Shown: piece after piece, positions 44,912 through 51,661 of the stretch
Layout: the number at the start of each line of letters is the position of its first letter
Numbering within the stretch: position 1 is the stretch's first letter
Assembly: GCA_027365525.1 (NCBI GenBank)
Contig: DAHXMJ010000001.1
Span: 1-51,661, forward strand
Length of the DNA stretch: 51,661 bases
DNA from: Acidithiobacillus sp.
Lineage (GTDB): Bacteria > Pseudomonadota > Gammaproteobacteria > Acidithiobacillales > Acidithiobacillaceae
Direction of reading: 5' to 3'
Program-made: the position numbers and the translations under genes
The notes under the pieces: generated by a model
The model's database searches: none
What the model was told of the DNA's origin: nothing
The model's input: the letters and a program-made list of their open reading frames with translations, nothing else

Positions 44912-45352
44912 TTATCCGGCAAAACTGAAAATCCCCAAAGCCAGTACCAGAAAACCCAGGACGGTGCTTATGCCTGCCAGCCGCCGTATCTGCCGCAGCT
45001 GCTTCCCCGCAAGACTCCAGTCGGCCGCTGCAGCCGCGCGCCGGAGCCTTCGGTAGGGTGCAAAATAGACATGCAGAAAAATGGACATCATCGCAATGCC
45101 AGCCGCAGCCATCAGCCATACCGCTGGTCCAGGTCTACCTTGGGAAGCCATGGCGGAGCCGGTTACAAGCAGTGCAGGAAAGGAAACCCACACCCACGGA
45201 AAAAACCGGCCAAATACCCGAACCCAGAATGGAAACTGTAGATCTGGAGGGAGCTGCGCGGCGGCCGGGCGGACGGCAATGTAGGCGAAAAACATTCCCC
45301 CGATCCAGATGACGGCGGCTAGCAGGTGTACATATAGCAGAATTCCTGGCAT
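44912..45352 (-). CDS. CopD-like four-helix membrane protein
   Basis: About 146 residues with four hydrophobic helices. The N-terminal LLYVHLLAAVIWIGGMFFAY has the conserved His and the W-x-G-G pattern of CopD-domain proteins, and LHVYFAP holds a second His. Such proteins are linked to copper handling or to heme b in the inner membrane, but function is not settled. It lies between the pigment and arsenic genes, on the minus strand. Confidence 0.75.
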   Translation of the reverse strand: MPGILLYVHLLAAVIWIGGMFFAYIAVRPAAAQLPPDLQFPFWVRVFGRFFPWVWVSFPALLVTGSAMASQGRPGPAVWLMAAAGIAMMSIFLHVYFAPYRRLRRAAAAADWSLAGKQLRQIRRLAGISTVLGFLVLALGIFSFAG

Positions 45353-45462
45353 AGAAAGAAAATCCTGTTCATCAGTTGCATCCGGTTTCCGTATTGTGAA
45401 CCTTCCCTGCCACCTGATCCATCTCCCGCCACATCTGTGGCAGAAAGCGGACCAGTTTTCTG

Positions 45463-45954
45463 TCAGGGTCTGTCCACGCCGATGCGCTCCAGTTCTTCAC
45501 GGAGCTTGTCTGGATCGCGGGCCAGGAGATCGGCCACCGGTATCTCCAGCAGCCTTTCGATCCTGTGGCGCAGGATCCGGTACGCAGTTTCAAAGGCTCC
45601 GTCAATTTCGGCTTCAGTACCTGTGGCCTTTGCCGGATCTTCCACACCCCAGTGGGCCCGGATGGCCGGCCCAAGCCATGCGGGGCAGGTCTCCCCGGCG
45701 GCGCTGGCGCAAACCGTAATGACGATATCTGGCGTTCCACCGGTGCTGTCCCACGACTTGCTGTGCAGGCCGTCTGTGGCAAATCCCTCGTGCTGCAGCA
45801 GGGCAATGGAGCGTGGATGGACATAACCTGCGGGATGGCTTCCGGCACTGGTGGCGTGCAGCGTTCCGTCCGCAAGGGCATTGAGGGTGGCCTCGGCCAG
45901 AATGGAGCGGCAGGAATTGCCGGTACACAGAAACAGGATTTCAGGTTTTTTCAT
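45463..45954 (-). CDS. arsC: Arsenate reductase, thioredoxin-coupled low-MW phosphatase type
   Basis: About 163 residues. Cys10-TGNSC-Arg16 is the CX5R loop, and Cys82 and Cys90 (VCASAAGETC) give the disulfide relay typical of thioredoxin-coupled ArsC. It reduces arsenate to arsenite for export. It is downstream of arsR on the same strand (15 nt gap), so arsR-arsC are likely co-transcribed, opposite to arsB. The C-terminal 40 residues are normal for the longer proteobacterial form. Confidence 0.94.
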   Translation of the reverse strand: MKKPEILFLCTGNSCRSILAEATLNALADGTLHATSAGSHPAGYVHPRSIALLQHEGFATDGLHSKSWDSTGGTPDIVITVCASAAGETCPAWLGPAIRAHWGVEDPAKATGTEAEIDGAFETAYRILRHRIERLLEIPVADLLARDPDKLREELERIGVDRP

Positions 45955-45969
45955 GGGTTCACTCCATTC

Positions 45970-46338
45970 TCAGCAGGAATTTTCAGGGTTTATGAGCATG
46001 GGAATCGCGGTCCCACAGGAGACGGTTCCGCCGCAGCAGTTTTCGGTGAGATAGGAAAGCAGCCCACGCACCTGTGGCATATCCGCCCGGTACCGCTGGT
46101 ATCGTCCCTCGCGCTGGACCGTCACAAGGCCGGCGTGCTGGAGGCTTTTGAGATGGAAAGAAACCGCGTTGTGGGGCTGTTCCAGCCGTTCGGCGACCCC
46201 ACCGGACACAAGGCCCTCCGGCTCGTGCTCGACCAGCAGCCGGAAGATGCGCAGGCGCTGGGGAGACGCAAGCGCTTCCAGGCGGGCGGTCATCCGTTGG
46301 AGTTCGGGGTCATCCATTTCGCTGCGTTCATGGCCCAT
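45970..46338 (-). CDS. arsR: ArsR-family arsenite-responsive repressor (atypical site)
   Basis: About 122 residues of the winged-helix ArsR/SmtB fold. ALASPQRLRIFRLLVEHEP and QPHNAVSFHLKSLQHAGLV hold the dimer and recognition helices. The usual CxCxxC-type site in the recognition helix is absent. Instead, three cysteines sit near the end as CC-GGTVS-C, the spacing described for the A. ferrooxidans repressor. A further Cys ends the protein. The start at 46338 (MGHERSEM) is preferred; the ATG at 46317 is an alternative and shifts numbering by 7. It should repress both arsRC and arsB from the shared gap. Confidence 0.9.
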   Translation of the reverse strand: MGHERSEMDDPELQRMTARLEALASPQRLRIFRLLVEHEPEGLVSGGVAERLEQPHNAVSFHLKSLQHAGLVTVQREGRYQRYRADMPQVRGLLSYLTENCCGGTVSCGTAIPMLINPENSC

Positions 46339-46439
46339 TGGCAATCCTGATATTATTTCAATGATGGATGAAGTATTGACATGAAAACATTTCCCGTCAA
46401 GACTGCAGCAGAAACCAGAACCAAGGAGCCAGATTTCCA
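46339..46439. promoter_or_regulatory. Divergent ars promoter/operator region
   Basis: 101 nt between arsR (minus) and arsB (plus). A TTGACA at about 46375-46380 is a -35 candidate for arsB, but no good -10 is visible at 17 nt. An imperfect inverted repeat (TTCAATGATGGATGAA, about 46357-46372) is the best ArsR-site candidate. On minus TAATAT at about 46351-46356 may be an arsR -10. Confidence 0.45.
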
Positions 46440-47750
46440 ATGACCGCTTTCCTGATTTTTGCAGTCACCCTGCTTCTGGTGATCTGGCAGCCCCGGGGGC
46501 TGAACATTGGCTGGAGCGCCATGGGTGGAGCAGTCCTCTCCCTGGCGGCGGGAGTCATTACCTGGCAGGACATTCCGGTGGTCTGGGGCATCATTTGGGA
46601 TGCCACCTTCACCTTTGTCGCGCTTATCATCATTTCCCTGATTCTGGATGAGGCGGGGTTTTTCCACTGGGCGGCCCTGCATGTGGCACGCTGGGGCGGC
46701 GGACGCGGACGCCGGCTCTTCCCGTTCATCGTGGTCCTTGGTGCCCTGATTGCAGCCGTTTTTGCTAACGACGGCGCTGCCCTTCTCCTGACCCCGATTG
46801 TTATGGCGATCCTTCTGCAGCTGGAATTCTCCCCCGCCGCTACTTTTGCCTTCGTGATCGCGACCGGTTTCGTGGCCGATACCACAAGTCTGCCACTCAT
46901 GATCTCCAATCTGGTCAACATCGTAAGCGCCAACTATTTCGGGATTCCCTTTGACCGCTATGCAGCAGTCATGGTTCCGGTTGACATCATTTCCCTGCTG
47001 GCAACCCTGGTGGTTCTGCTTCTGGCATTCGGCAGGCGGATTCCGGCCCACTATCCCACAGCCCATCTTCCGGAACCCCGCTCTGCGATCCGGGATCCCC
47101 TGGTTTTCCGCGCCAGTTTTCCGGTCCTTGCCCTGCTGCTGCTAGCCTATTTTGTAACGGCACGATGGCATGTGCCGGTGTCCGCAGTAACCATTACCGG
47201 AGCTCTGGCACTTCTCGCCCTGGCCGGCCGCTGGTGGCAGGGCGGACGTGGGGCCGAAATTTCAGTGCCGCGCATTCTCCGTGAGGCCCCGTGGAAAATT
47301 GTAGTTTTCAGCCTCGGCATGTACCTCGTGGTATATGGCCTGCGCAATGCAGGGCTTACCGCATACGTGGCGCAGGCCCTGCAATGGCTGGCTGCCCATG
47401 GAACCGTGGCGGCCACCCTCGGAACAGGCTTCATCGCAGCACTTCTTTCCTCGGTCCTGAACAACATGCCGGCCGTTCTTGTCGGAGCGCTGAGCATCCA
47501 CCAGGCAGCGCTGCTGCATACGGCCCCGCAGACCCACGAGGCTATGGTCTATGCCAATATCATCGGCTGCGATCTGGGTCCCAAATTTACCCCCATAGGC
47601 AGCCTTGCCACCCTGCTCTGGCTCCACGTGCTGGAGAAAAAAGGAATACATATTGGCTGGGGAGAATACATGAAAACGGGGTTGCTCATTACCCCTCCGG
47701 TACTGCTGGTCACCCTGGCTGCCCTGGCCGGCTGGATGATGGCTCTCTGA
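46440..47750 (+). CDS. arsB: Arsenite efflux pump ArsB
   Basis: About 436 residues with 11-12 hydrophobic helices of the ArsB/NhaD permease family. The block [18 protein letters not shown] is the typical transport motif, repeated in the second half as [18 protein letters not shown], then [19 protein letters not shown]. It exports arsenite across the inner membrane by proton motive force. AAGGAG lies 12 nt before the ATG. A long palindrome follows the stop. Confidence 0.95.
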   Translation: MTAFLIFAVTLLLVIWQPRGLNIGWSAMGGAVLSLAAGVITWQDIPVVWGIIWDATFTFVALIIISLILDEAGFFHWAALHVARWGGGRGRRLFPFIVVLGALIAAVFANDGAALLLTPIVMAILLQLEFSPAATFAFVIATGFVADTTSLPLMISNLVNIVSANYFGIPFDRYAAVMVPVDIISLLATLVVLLLAFGRRIPAHYPTAHLPEPRSAIRDPLVFRASFPVLALLLLAYFVTARWHVPVSAVTITGALALLALAGRWWQGGRGAEISVPRILREAPWKIVVFSLGMYLVVYGLRNAGLTAYVAQALQWLAAHGTVAATLGTGFIAALLSSVLNNMPAVLVGALSIHQAALLHTAPQTHEAMVYANIIGCDLGPKFTPIGSLATLLWLHVLEKKGIHIGWGEYMKTGLLITPPVLLVTLAALAGWMMAL

Positions 47751-47778
47751 GGATAGGAATTTCCAGGACATTTAGATG

Positions 47779-47810
47779 CCGCTGTCCCGGCCATATGGCC
47801 GGGACAGCGG
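47779..47810. terminator. 32-bp perfect palindrome after arsB
   Basis: CCGCTGTCCCGGCC, then ATAT, then GGCCGGGACAGCGG: a perfect 14-bp stem with a 4-nt loop, 28 nt after the arsB stop. No T tract on either side. It lies between convergent genes and may act as a bidirectional transcription block or an mRNA-protecting hairpin. Confidence 0.65.
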
Positions 47811-48079
47811 AATAGCCACCCTCCCCGCAGAAACAAACATCCGGGGTGGCCGAAACCGCGCTGAATGCATCAGGTACCTGCAGTCTTCCGGATTAGTGAT
47901 CCTCTGCCATGCTAAAACCCGGGTTACAGGGTCAGACATCATCTTATGTGGAACTACAGGCCGGATACACGTTTGCAGCCAGTTCGTCGTCCAGACCGCG
48001 AAGCCCTGTAAGGCAAGAGACGTTCACAGCTGTTCGCTGTAGCAAAGATCACGATGGGGACAGGCTGTGGGGCCCGGCA

Positions 48080-48832
48080 TCAGTTGCGCCGCGCAAGTGA
48101 GCGCAGCATCCCCTGGTAATCTTCCGTCAGCTCCGTGTCAACGGCGGGAGCCGCCTTCAAAAGCAGATTGGCAATAAAGGCCTGGTCATTCCTTGGGTCT
48201 TCCAGAGCTTCGCGCAGAATCGGCAGGCTGTCTTCAATATGTGCAAGGAAGGCGACACCCTTGTCCGCCGTTTCCACCCATTTTTCGCGGGTCCAGCAGG
48301 CCAGCGGATACATAATCTCCCTGTCGAAGTTGGAAGTACGCGCCTTTTCGAAAAAGCGCAGGCCGGCATTCCAGTTCTCCCTGGCACGCATGGGGGGCGG
48401 GGGAATATCGCCTTCCAGCATTTTTTTGCCCGCCTGTCCAACAAAATCGTCCAGTGTGGTCGGGGCATCAATGGTGCCTCGGAAGTACCACATACCATGG
48501 AAACCGGGATACTCCTTGCCCAAACGTCCGACCAGGCCTTCCTCAACTTTCTCCACGGCTGACTTATCACCCTTCAGGGAAGCGGTCATGCAGAAGGCGA
48601 ATATGGCATCGTTGCCCACCTGGTGCACTCCTCCAGTGCGCAGATCGCCAGCGGACAGCTTCGGGGTGAAACCGTCCACAGGCGTGACAGCTTCACCCAT
48701 GCGCTGGGCCCTGATAAAAGCGGTGATTTCCAGCCAGCCCATGTATTTGTCCAGAAACGCGTCTGGATCCACGTGGACGATGGCAAGGTTCAGCGGTGTT
48801 TTACGCCGTACAAGTTCTGACATATCAGTCAT
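48080..48832 (-). CDS. Unrecognised cytoplasmic protein
   Basis: About 250 residues, soluble, with no signal peptide, membrane segment or catalytic motif I can name. The sequence is clean and protein-like throughout, with rich aromatic and acidic content: NLAIVHVDPDAFLDKYMGW, GFHGMWYFRGTIDAPTTL, a proline run near GDIPPPPM, and EKWVETADKGVAFLAHIEDS. GGAGGAAACC before the ATG at 48832 is a strong ribosome site and fixes the start. It stands alone between the ars locus and an IS element. No function is assigned. Confidence 0.75.
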   Translation of the reverse strand: MTDMSELVRRKTPLNLAIVHVDPDAFLDKYMGWLEITAFIRAQRMGEAVTPVDGFTPKLSAGDLRTGGVHQVGNDAIFAFCMTASLKGDKSAVEKVEEGLVGRLGKEYPGFHGMWYFRGTIDAPTTLDDFVGQAGKKMLEGDIPPPPMRARENWNAGLRFFEKARTSNFDREIMYPLACWTREKWVETADKGVAFLAHIEDSLPILREALEDPRNDQAFIANLLLKAAPAVDTELTEDYQGMLRSLARRN

Positions 48833-49053
48833 GGTTTCCTCCATAGCCTCTGGACTCGGCGGCATGGATTGTCACTCTTACGACAAAATCCCTGTTCCGG
48901 CGCCCTATTGAGCCTATAATGCAAAAACAGTACCCATGATCGCGGTCTGCCCAAGCTTCGCGTTAAGTGTATGTGCCGTCGCAGGGGCTGCCACTGACCT
49001 GAGCCCCGAGAACTCCTCCAATTTTTGTAGAGTCCGTCAACGCAAGGAGACGG

Positions 49054-49340
49054 ATGATGAAGCGATCACGGTTCACCGGGGAATAGATTATTGGCATGGT
49101 CAAGGAGCACGGGGCCAGGATGAAGACGGCCGATGTTTGTCGCAGGCACGGCCTGGGCGAGGCCACGTTCTACAGGTACAAGGCCAGATACGGCGGCATG
49201 GACATCTCTGAGGCTCGCCGGCTCAAAGCCCTGAGGAAGAGAACACCCGTCTCAGGAAGCTGCTGGCCGGGGCGATGCTGGATAACGCCATCCTGAAGGA
49301 TGTTGCCGCAAAAAATGGTGACGCCCGACGCACGGCGTGA
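49054..49340 (+). pseudogene. IS3-family OrfA, broken by stop and frameshift
   Basis: Starts MMKRSRFTGE after AAGGAGA, then an in-frame TAG at 49084 where a Gln is expected (GEQIIG). The frame resumes MVKEHGARMKTADVC and GEATFYRYKARYGGM, a helix-turn-helix of IS3 OrfA. A 1-nt loss near 49230 then shifts it; the rest reads EENTRLRKLLAGAML in another frame. An AAAAAAT run at the OrfA/OrfB overlap is the usual frameshift site. Confidence 0.85.
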
Positions 49341-50152
49341 AGCCGTCGCTCACACCTGTGAGGTCCACGGGGTGAGCCAGCGTCGGGCGTGTTCGGTCCT
49401 GGCGGTCGATCGCACAACGGTTCGGTACCGCAGCTGTCGTGGTGCGGATGCCGGGCAGCGTTCGGCCATGAAGCAGATTGCCGCCGGGAGGCGCCGTTTT
49501 GGTTACCGGCGGATCCCTATCCTGCTGGCCTGTCAGGGCTGGGTGGTCAATCACAAGAAGCTTCGACGCCCATATCGCGAGGAACGCCTTCAGGTACGCC
49601 GTCGTGGCGGTCGCAAACGCGCCTTGGGAACACGGCGCCCGATGGTTGTTCCCGACCGGGCTGACCAGCGCTGGAGCCTGGACTCCATCAGTGATGCGGT
49701 CACCGATGGTCGACGCTTCCGGGTGCTGGCTGTGGTAGATGGCTGCACACGCGAATGTCTGGCGCTGGTAGCGGATACCTCACTATCCGGCGTGCGTGTC
49801 GTACGCGAACCCGATGTGCCCATCGCACGCTGGGGGCTACCGTGGACCATCGTCAGTGACAGCGGCACGGAACTGACCTCCTAAGCCGTGCTGCTGTGGT
49901 GCCAGCAAACCGGGGCGTGGAATGGCACTATATCGCCCCGGCAGGCCCATGCAGAACGGCTTCGTCGAAAGCTTCAGTGGCCGATTCCGGGACGGGTTCC
50001 TAAACGGGACTTTGTTCACGACACTCGCCGAGGCACGTCGGCAGATCGAACACTGGCGGGAAGACTATAACCACCACCCGCATTCGGCTCCGGGTAACTT
50101 AACGCCCGTCGAATACGCGCAAAACCAGTCACTGGACAGACACGCTGCTTAA
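49300..50152 (+). pseudogene. IS3-family OrfB transposase, broken
   Basis: Begins MLPQKMVTPDARREAVAHTC and keeps RRFGYRRIPILL and the DDE-domain start RADQRWSLDSISDAVTDG. The frame stops at 49882 just after the second DDE region (VSDSGTELTS). The rest continues in another frame as RPMQNGFVESFSGRFRDG, WREDYNHHPHSAPGNLTP. A frameshift near 49880-49920 thus separates the last acidic residue, so the protein is inactive. Confidence 0.87.
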
Positions 50153-50428
50153 TCCTAATTTAACCCTTGGACTCTGCACAAACCTGGATGAAACTTGGGG
50201 CCAGGTCACGGTCAGTGGAACTGTATGTCTGTGGCTACAGCCTCTTCTCCGAGCACAGTTGGTGAATCAATCGCTGGAATGCGCACCAAAAGCGGCATTG
50301 GAGAAATACTGGTGAACAGCTACCAGCATTGCTGAAAAGCCAGACTAAAGCATGACAAGCGGACGCACAAAGCCGTTCGCCATTATGATCGCTCCATTTA
50401 TGGACATTAAATAAGGAGGATGTACTAC

Positions 50429-50704
50429 ATGCAGAGACATGACCAGCCCGCGCTGCGCAATCGTGCCTATTCACTCATGCAGTGGGCAATGCTGGCCAGC
50501 CTTACCCTGGCACTGACGGGTTGCTATGCGGCGGTATCTCCGGGCCCTGGGGGATATTACGGTCCGCCGCCGCAGCCACCTGGATACTACGGTCCGCCAC
50601 AGCCACCTCCAAGCCCCGGGGGATACTATGGTCCGCCATCCCCGGGACCGGGAGCCATACCCCCAGGACCACCGCCTCCGCCCCCAAGTGGCTATTACAA
50701 CTGA
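50429..50704 (+). CDS. Small proline/glycine-tyrosine-repeat lipoprotein
   Basis: About 91 residues. A signal peptide ending in the lipobox LTGC is followed by a low-complexity tail of GYYGPP/PPSPGGYYGPP units. Such tails are found on small outer-membrane lipoproteins of unknown role. AAGGAGG 9-10 nt before the ATG at 50429 favours this start; an ATG at 50420 overlaps the ribosome site itself. Confidence 0.78.
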   Translation: MQRHDQPALRNRAYSLMQWAMLASLTLALTGCYAAVSPGPGGYYGPPPQPPGYYGPPQPPPSPGGYYGPPSPGPGAIPPGPPPPPPSGYYN

Positions 50705-51022
50705 CCGGCAAGATCCTGCGCAACGGCCCAACACCTGAGGTCCTGGGGTTGGGCCGCTGCGGAAGATGTTCCACATCACAGGTAGTGCAGGGCCGCATCA
50801 TTTAGTCGTCTCTTATGCCTTGATACCAGTCTTGCACAGGATTGGCAGTCAACGACCGGGCACACCGGGGTAGCCTGTGTTGAGGCGTAAGCCGTGGAGC
50901 TGCCTTGACACAAAGCGGGTCTGCACATTCAAAGTGACTGAAGTCAGGCCACTTCTGGCAGGCAGGAAGGAATTTTCACCCTTCAGGGCAAAGAAATGGC
51001 GAATTAGATACAAAGGAAAGGC
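50705..51022. other. Intergenic region without a recognisable gene
   Basis: About 320 nt. The first part contains a GGTCCTGGGGTTGGGCC-like GC-rich stretch, possibly a hairpin, but no clear terminator. AAAGGAAAGG before 51023 is the ribosome site of the next gene. Confidence 0.4.
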
Positions 51023-51451
51023 ATGGGTATCGAAATCAAAATCAACATTCCAATATCGACTGATCAATTCATCAAACTGCTCAATGAATCAGCCTTAGGC
51101 GAACGAAGGCCGGTCGAGGACCGAGAGTGCATGGAAGGAATGACAAAAAATAGCAATCTAATGGTAACGGCGTGGGATGGTGAGAAGCTTGTAGGCATTG
51201 CACGTTCGATGACCGATTTTCATTATGCGTGCTATCTTTCCGATTTGGCCGTTCATAAAGATTATCAGCAACAGGGCATCGGGAAAAATCTTCTAAAGAC
51301 CACTCAAAAACAATTGGGCCCAAGGTGCAAATTAATATTGGTTGCCGCACCAGCGGCAGCCAAGTACTACAAGCATATCGGATTTGCAAACAATCCAAGG
51401 TGCTGGGTACTTGACCGTCATCAAAGCGTCCGCAGCAAACCTGCATTTTGA
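51023..51451 (+). CDS. GNAT family N-acetyltransferase
   Basis: About 142 residues. Motif A is visible as YLSDLAVHKDYQQQGIGKNL (Q-x-x-G-x-G-K), and motif B as AAKYYKHIGFANNPRCW. The substrate is unknown. It has a lower GC content than the backbone and sits between insertion sequences, so horizontal transfer is likely. It differs in sequence from the GNAT at 24584-25054. Confidence 0.88.
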   Translation: MGIEIKINIPISTDQFIKLLNESALGERRPVEDRECMEGMTKNSNLMVTAWDGEKLVGIARSMTDFHYACYLSDLAVHKDYQQQGIGKNLLKTTQKQLGPRCKLILVAAPAAAKYYKHIGFANNPRCWVLDRHQSVRSKPAF

Positions 51452-51541
51452 GCGGAACACTCTGCCAGCAAGTCGGTTCTGCCCCCTCAAACTAAACGTC
51501 AAGAGGCAGATGGCCACTCCCAGATACCGTCTTGAGGGCTG

Positions 51542-51661
51542 CTATGCAACCCCAAAGTTGGGGTTGAATGGTTGCCCAGATTTAAGCACTCCGAAAGCCA
51601 GATGGAGGAGCCTACGCATGGCCGCTATCACCACCTGCATGGGTCGTTTACCTCTAGCCAA
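51542..51661 (-). CDS. IS110-family transposase, C-terminal end (cut by window edge)
   Basis: The last 39 codons read ARGKRPMQVVIAAMRRLLHL then AFGVLKSGQPF and end at a TAG (51542-51544). This is the conserved C-terminus of IS110/IS1111 transposases. The rest of the element lies outside the window, so whether it is intact cannot be judged. Confidence 0.82.
   Translation of the reverse strand: MARGKRPMQVVIAAMRRLLHLAFGVLKSGQPFNPNFGVA

Larger units (their letters stand above)
48995..50208 (+). mobile_element. Decayed IS3-family insertion sequence
   Basis: About 1.2 kb. The ends are inverted: TGACCTGAGCCCCGAG on the left and TGACCTGGCCCCAAG (read inwards) on the right. I see no matching target duplication beside them. 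Inside are an OrfA and an OrfB, both broken (see next entries), so it is a dead copy. Confidence 0.85.

Noticed and set aside
50499-50704. Tyr/Pro/Gly repeats read as a possible CRISPR or DNA repeat
   Set aside because: The repeats are irregular, in frame and coding; no spacer structure is present. No CRISPR array was seen anywhere in the window.

Overview
The window comes from a Gram-negative acidophilic sulfur oxidiser, most likely an Acidithiobacillus species. The best single clue is the sulfide:quinone oxidoreductase fragment at the left edge, whose N-terminus reads like the Acidithiobacillus enzyme. The lexA-sulA pair, the divergent arsRC/arsB locus with an unusual ArsR, and many envelope genes fit the same group. 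Species assignment is inference; no rRNA or tRNA gene was found.

Layout. 0-4.5 kb: sqr (partial), then a tight minus-strand housekeeping run of a site-2 protease, trpS, scpA and scpB, preceded by a YciO/Sua5 protein. 4.9-9 kb (plus): a ferritin-like diiron protein, a sulfotransferase and a large mechanosensitive channel. 9.2-15 kb (minus): an unknown gene, proB, an APC permease, sulA, lexA with a perfect SOS box, and a TRIC-type channel. 15-20 kb: an SDR enzyme, an outer-membrane protein, a small secreted protein, a membrane sensor-like protein, and two long stretches without recognisable genes. 20-23.6 kb: Anbu proteasome-like protease, circularly permuted ATP-grasp and alpha-E genes, with two sigma-54 promoter matches and a pair of NtrC-type sites. 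23.9-29.2 kb: a decayed accessory zone with a chimeric transposase remnant, broken HU and TonB-receptor genes, a GNAT, an Fsr-type exporter and a cytochrome b561-like gene.

The centrepiece is 29.7-44.8 kb: a complete-looking aryl polyene/xanthomonadin-type pigment locus. Thirteen overlapping plus-strand genes (ACP, membrane protein, AMP ligase, two dehydratases, acyltransferase, LolA-like carrier, MMPL exporter, alpha/beta hydrolase, a cysteine-hydrolase-like protein, ketosynthase, chain-length factor, ketoreductase) converge on three minus-strand genes: glycosyltransferase, flavin-dependent halogenase and chorismatase. Read together: the chorismatase makes hydroxybenzoate from chorismate, the ligase loads it on the ACP, KS/CLF plus KR and DHs build the polyene, the halogenase may halogenate the aryl head, the acyl- and glycosyltransferases attach it to a lipid, and the LolA-like and MMPL proteins move it to the outer membrane. 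The cysteine-hydrolase-like gene at 36.6 kb is the least explained member and the strongest candidate for something new.

44.9-51.7 kb: a CopD-like membrane protein, arsenic resistance genes, an unrecognised gene, a decayed IS3-family element, a small proline-rich lipoprotein, a GNAT, and the end of an IS110-family transposase cut by the window edge.
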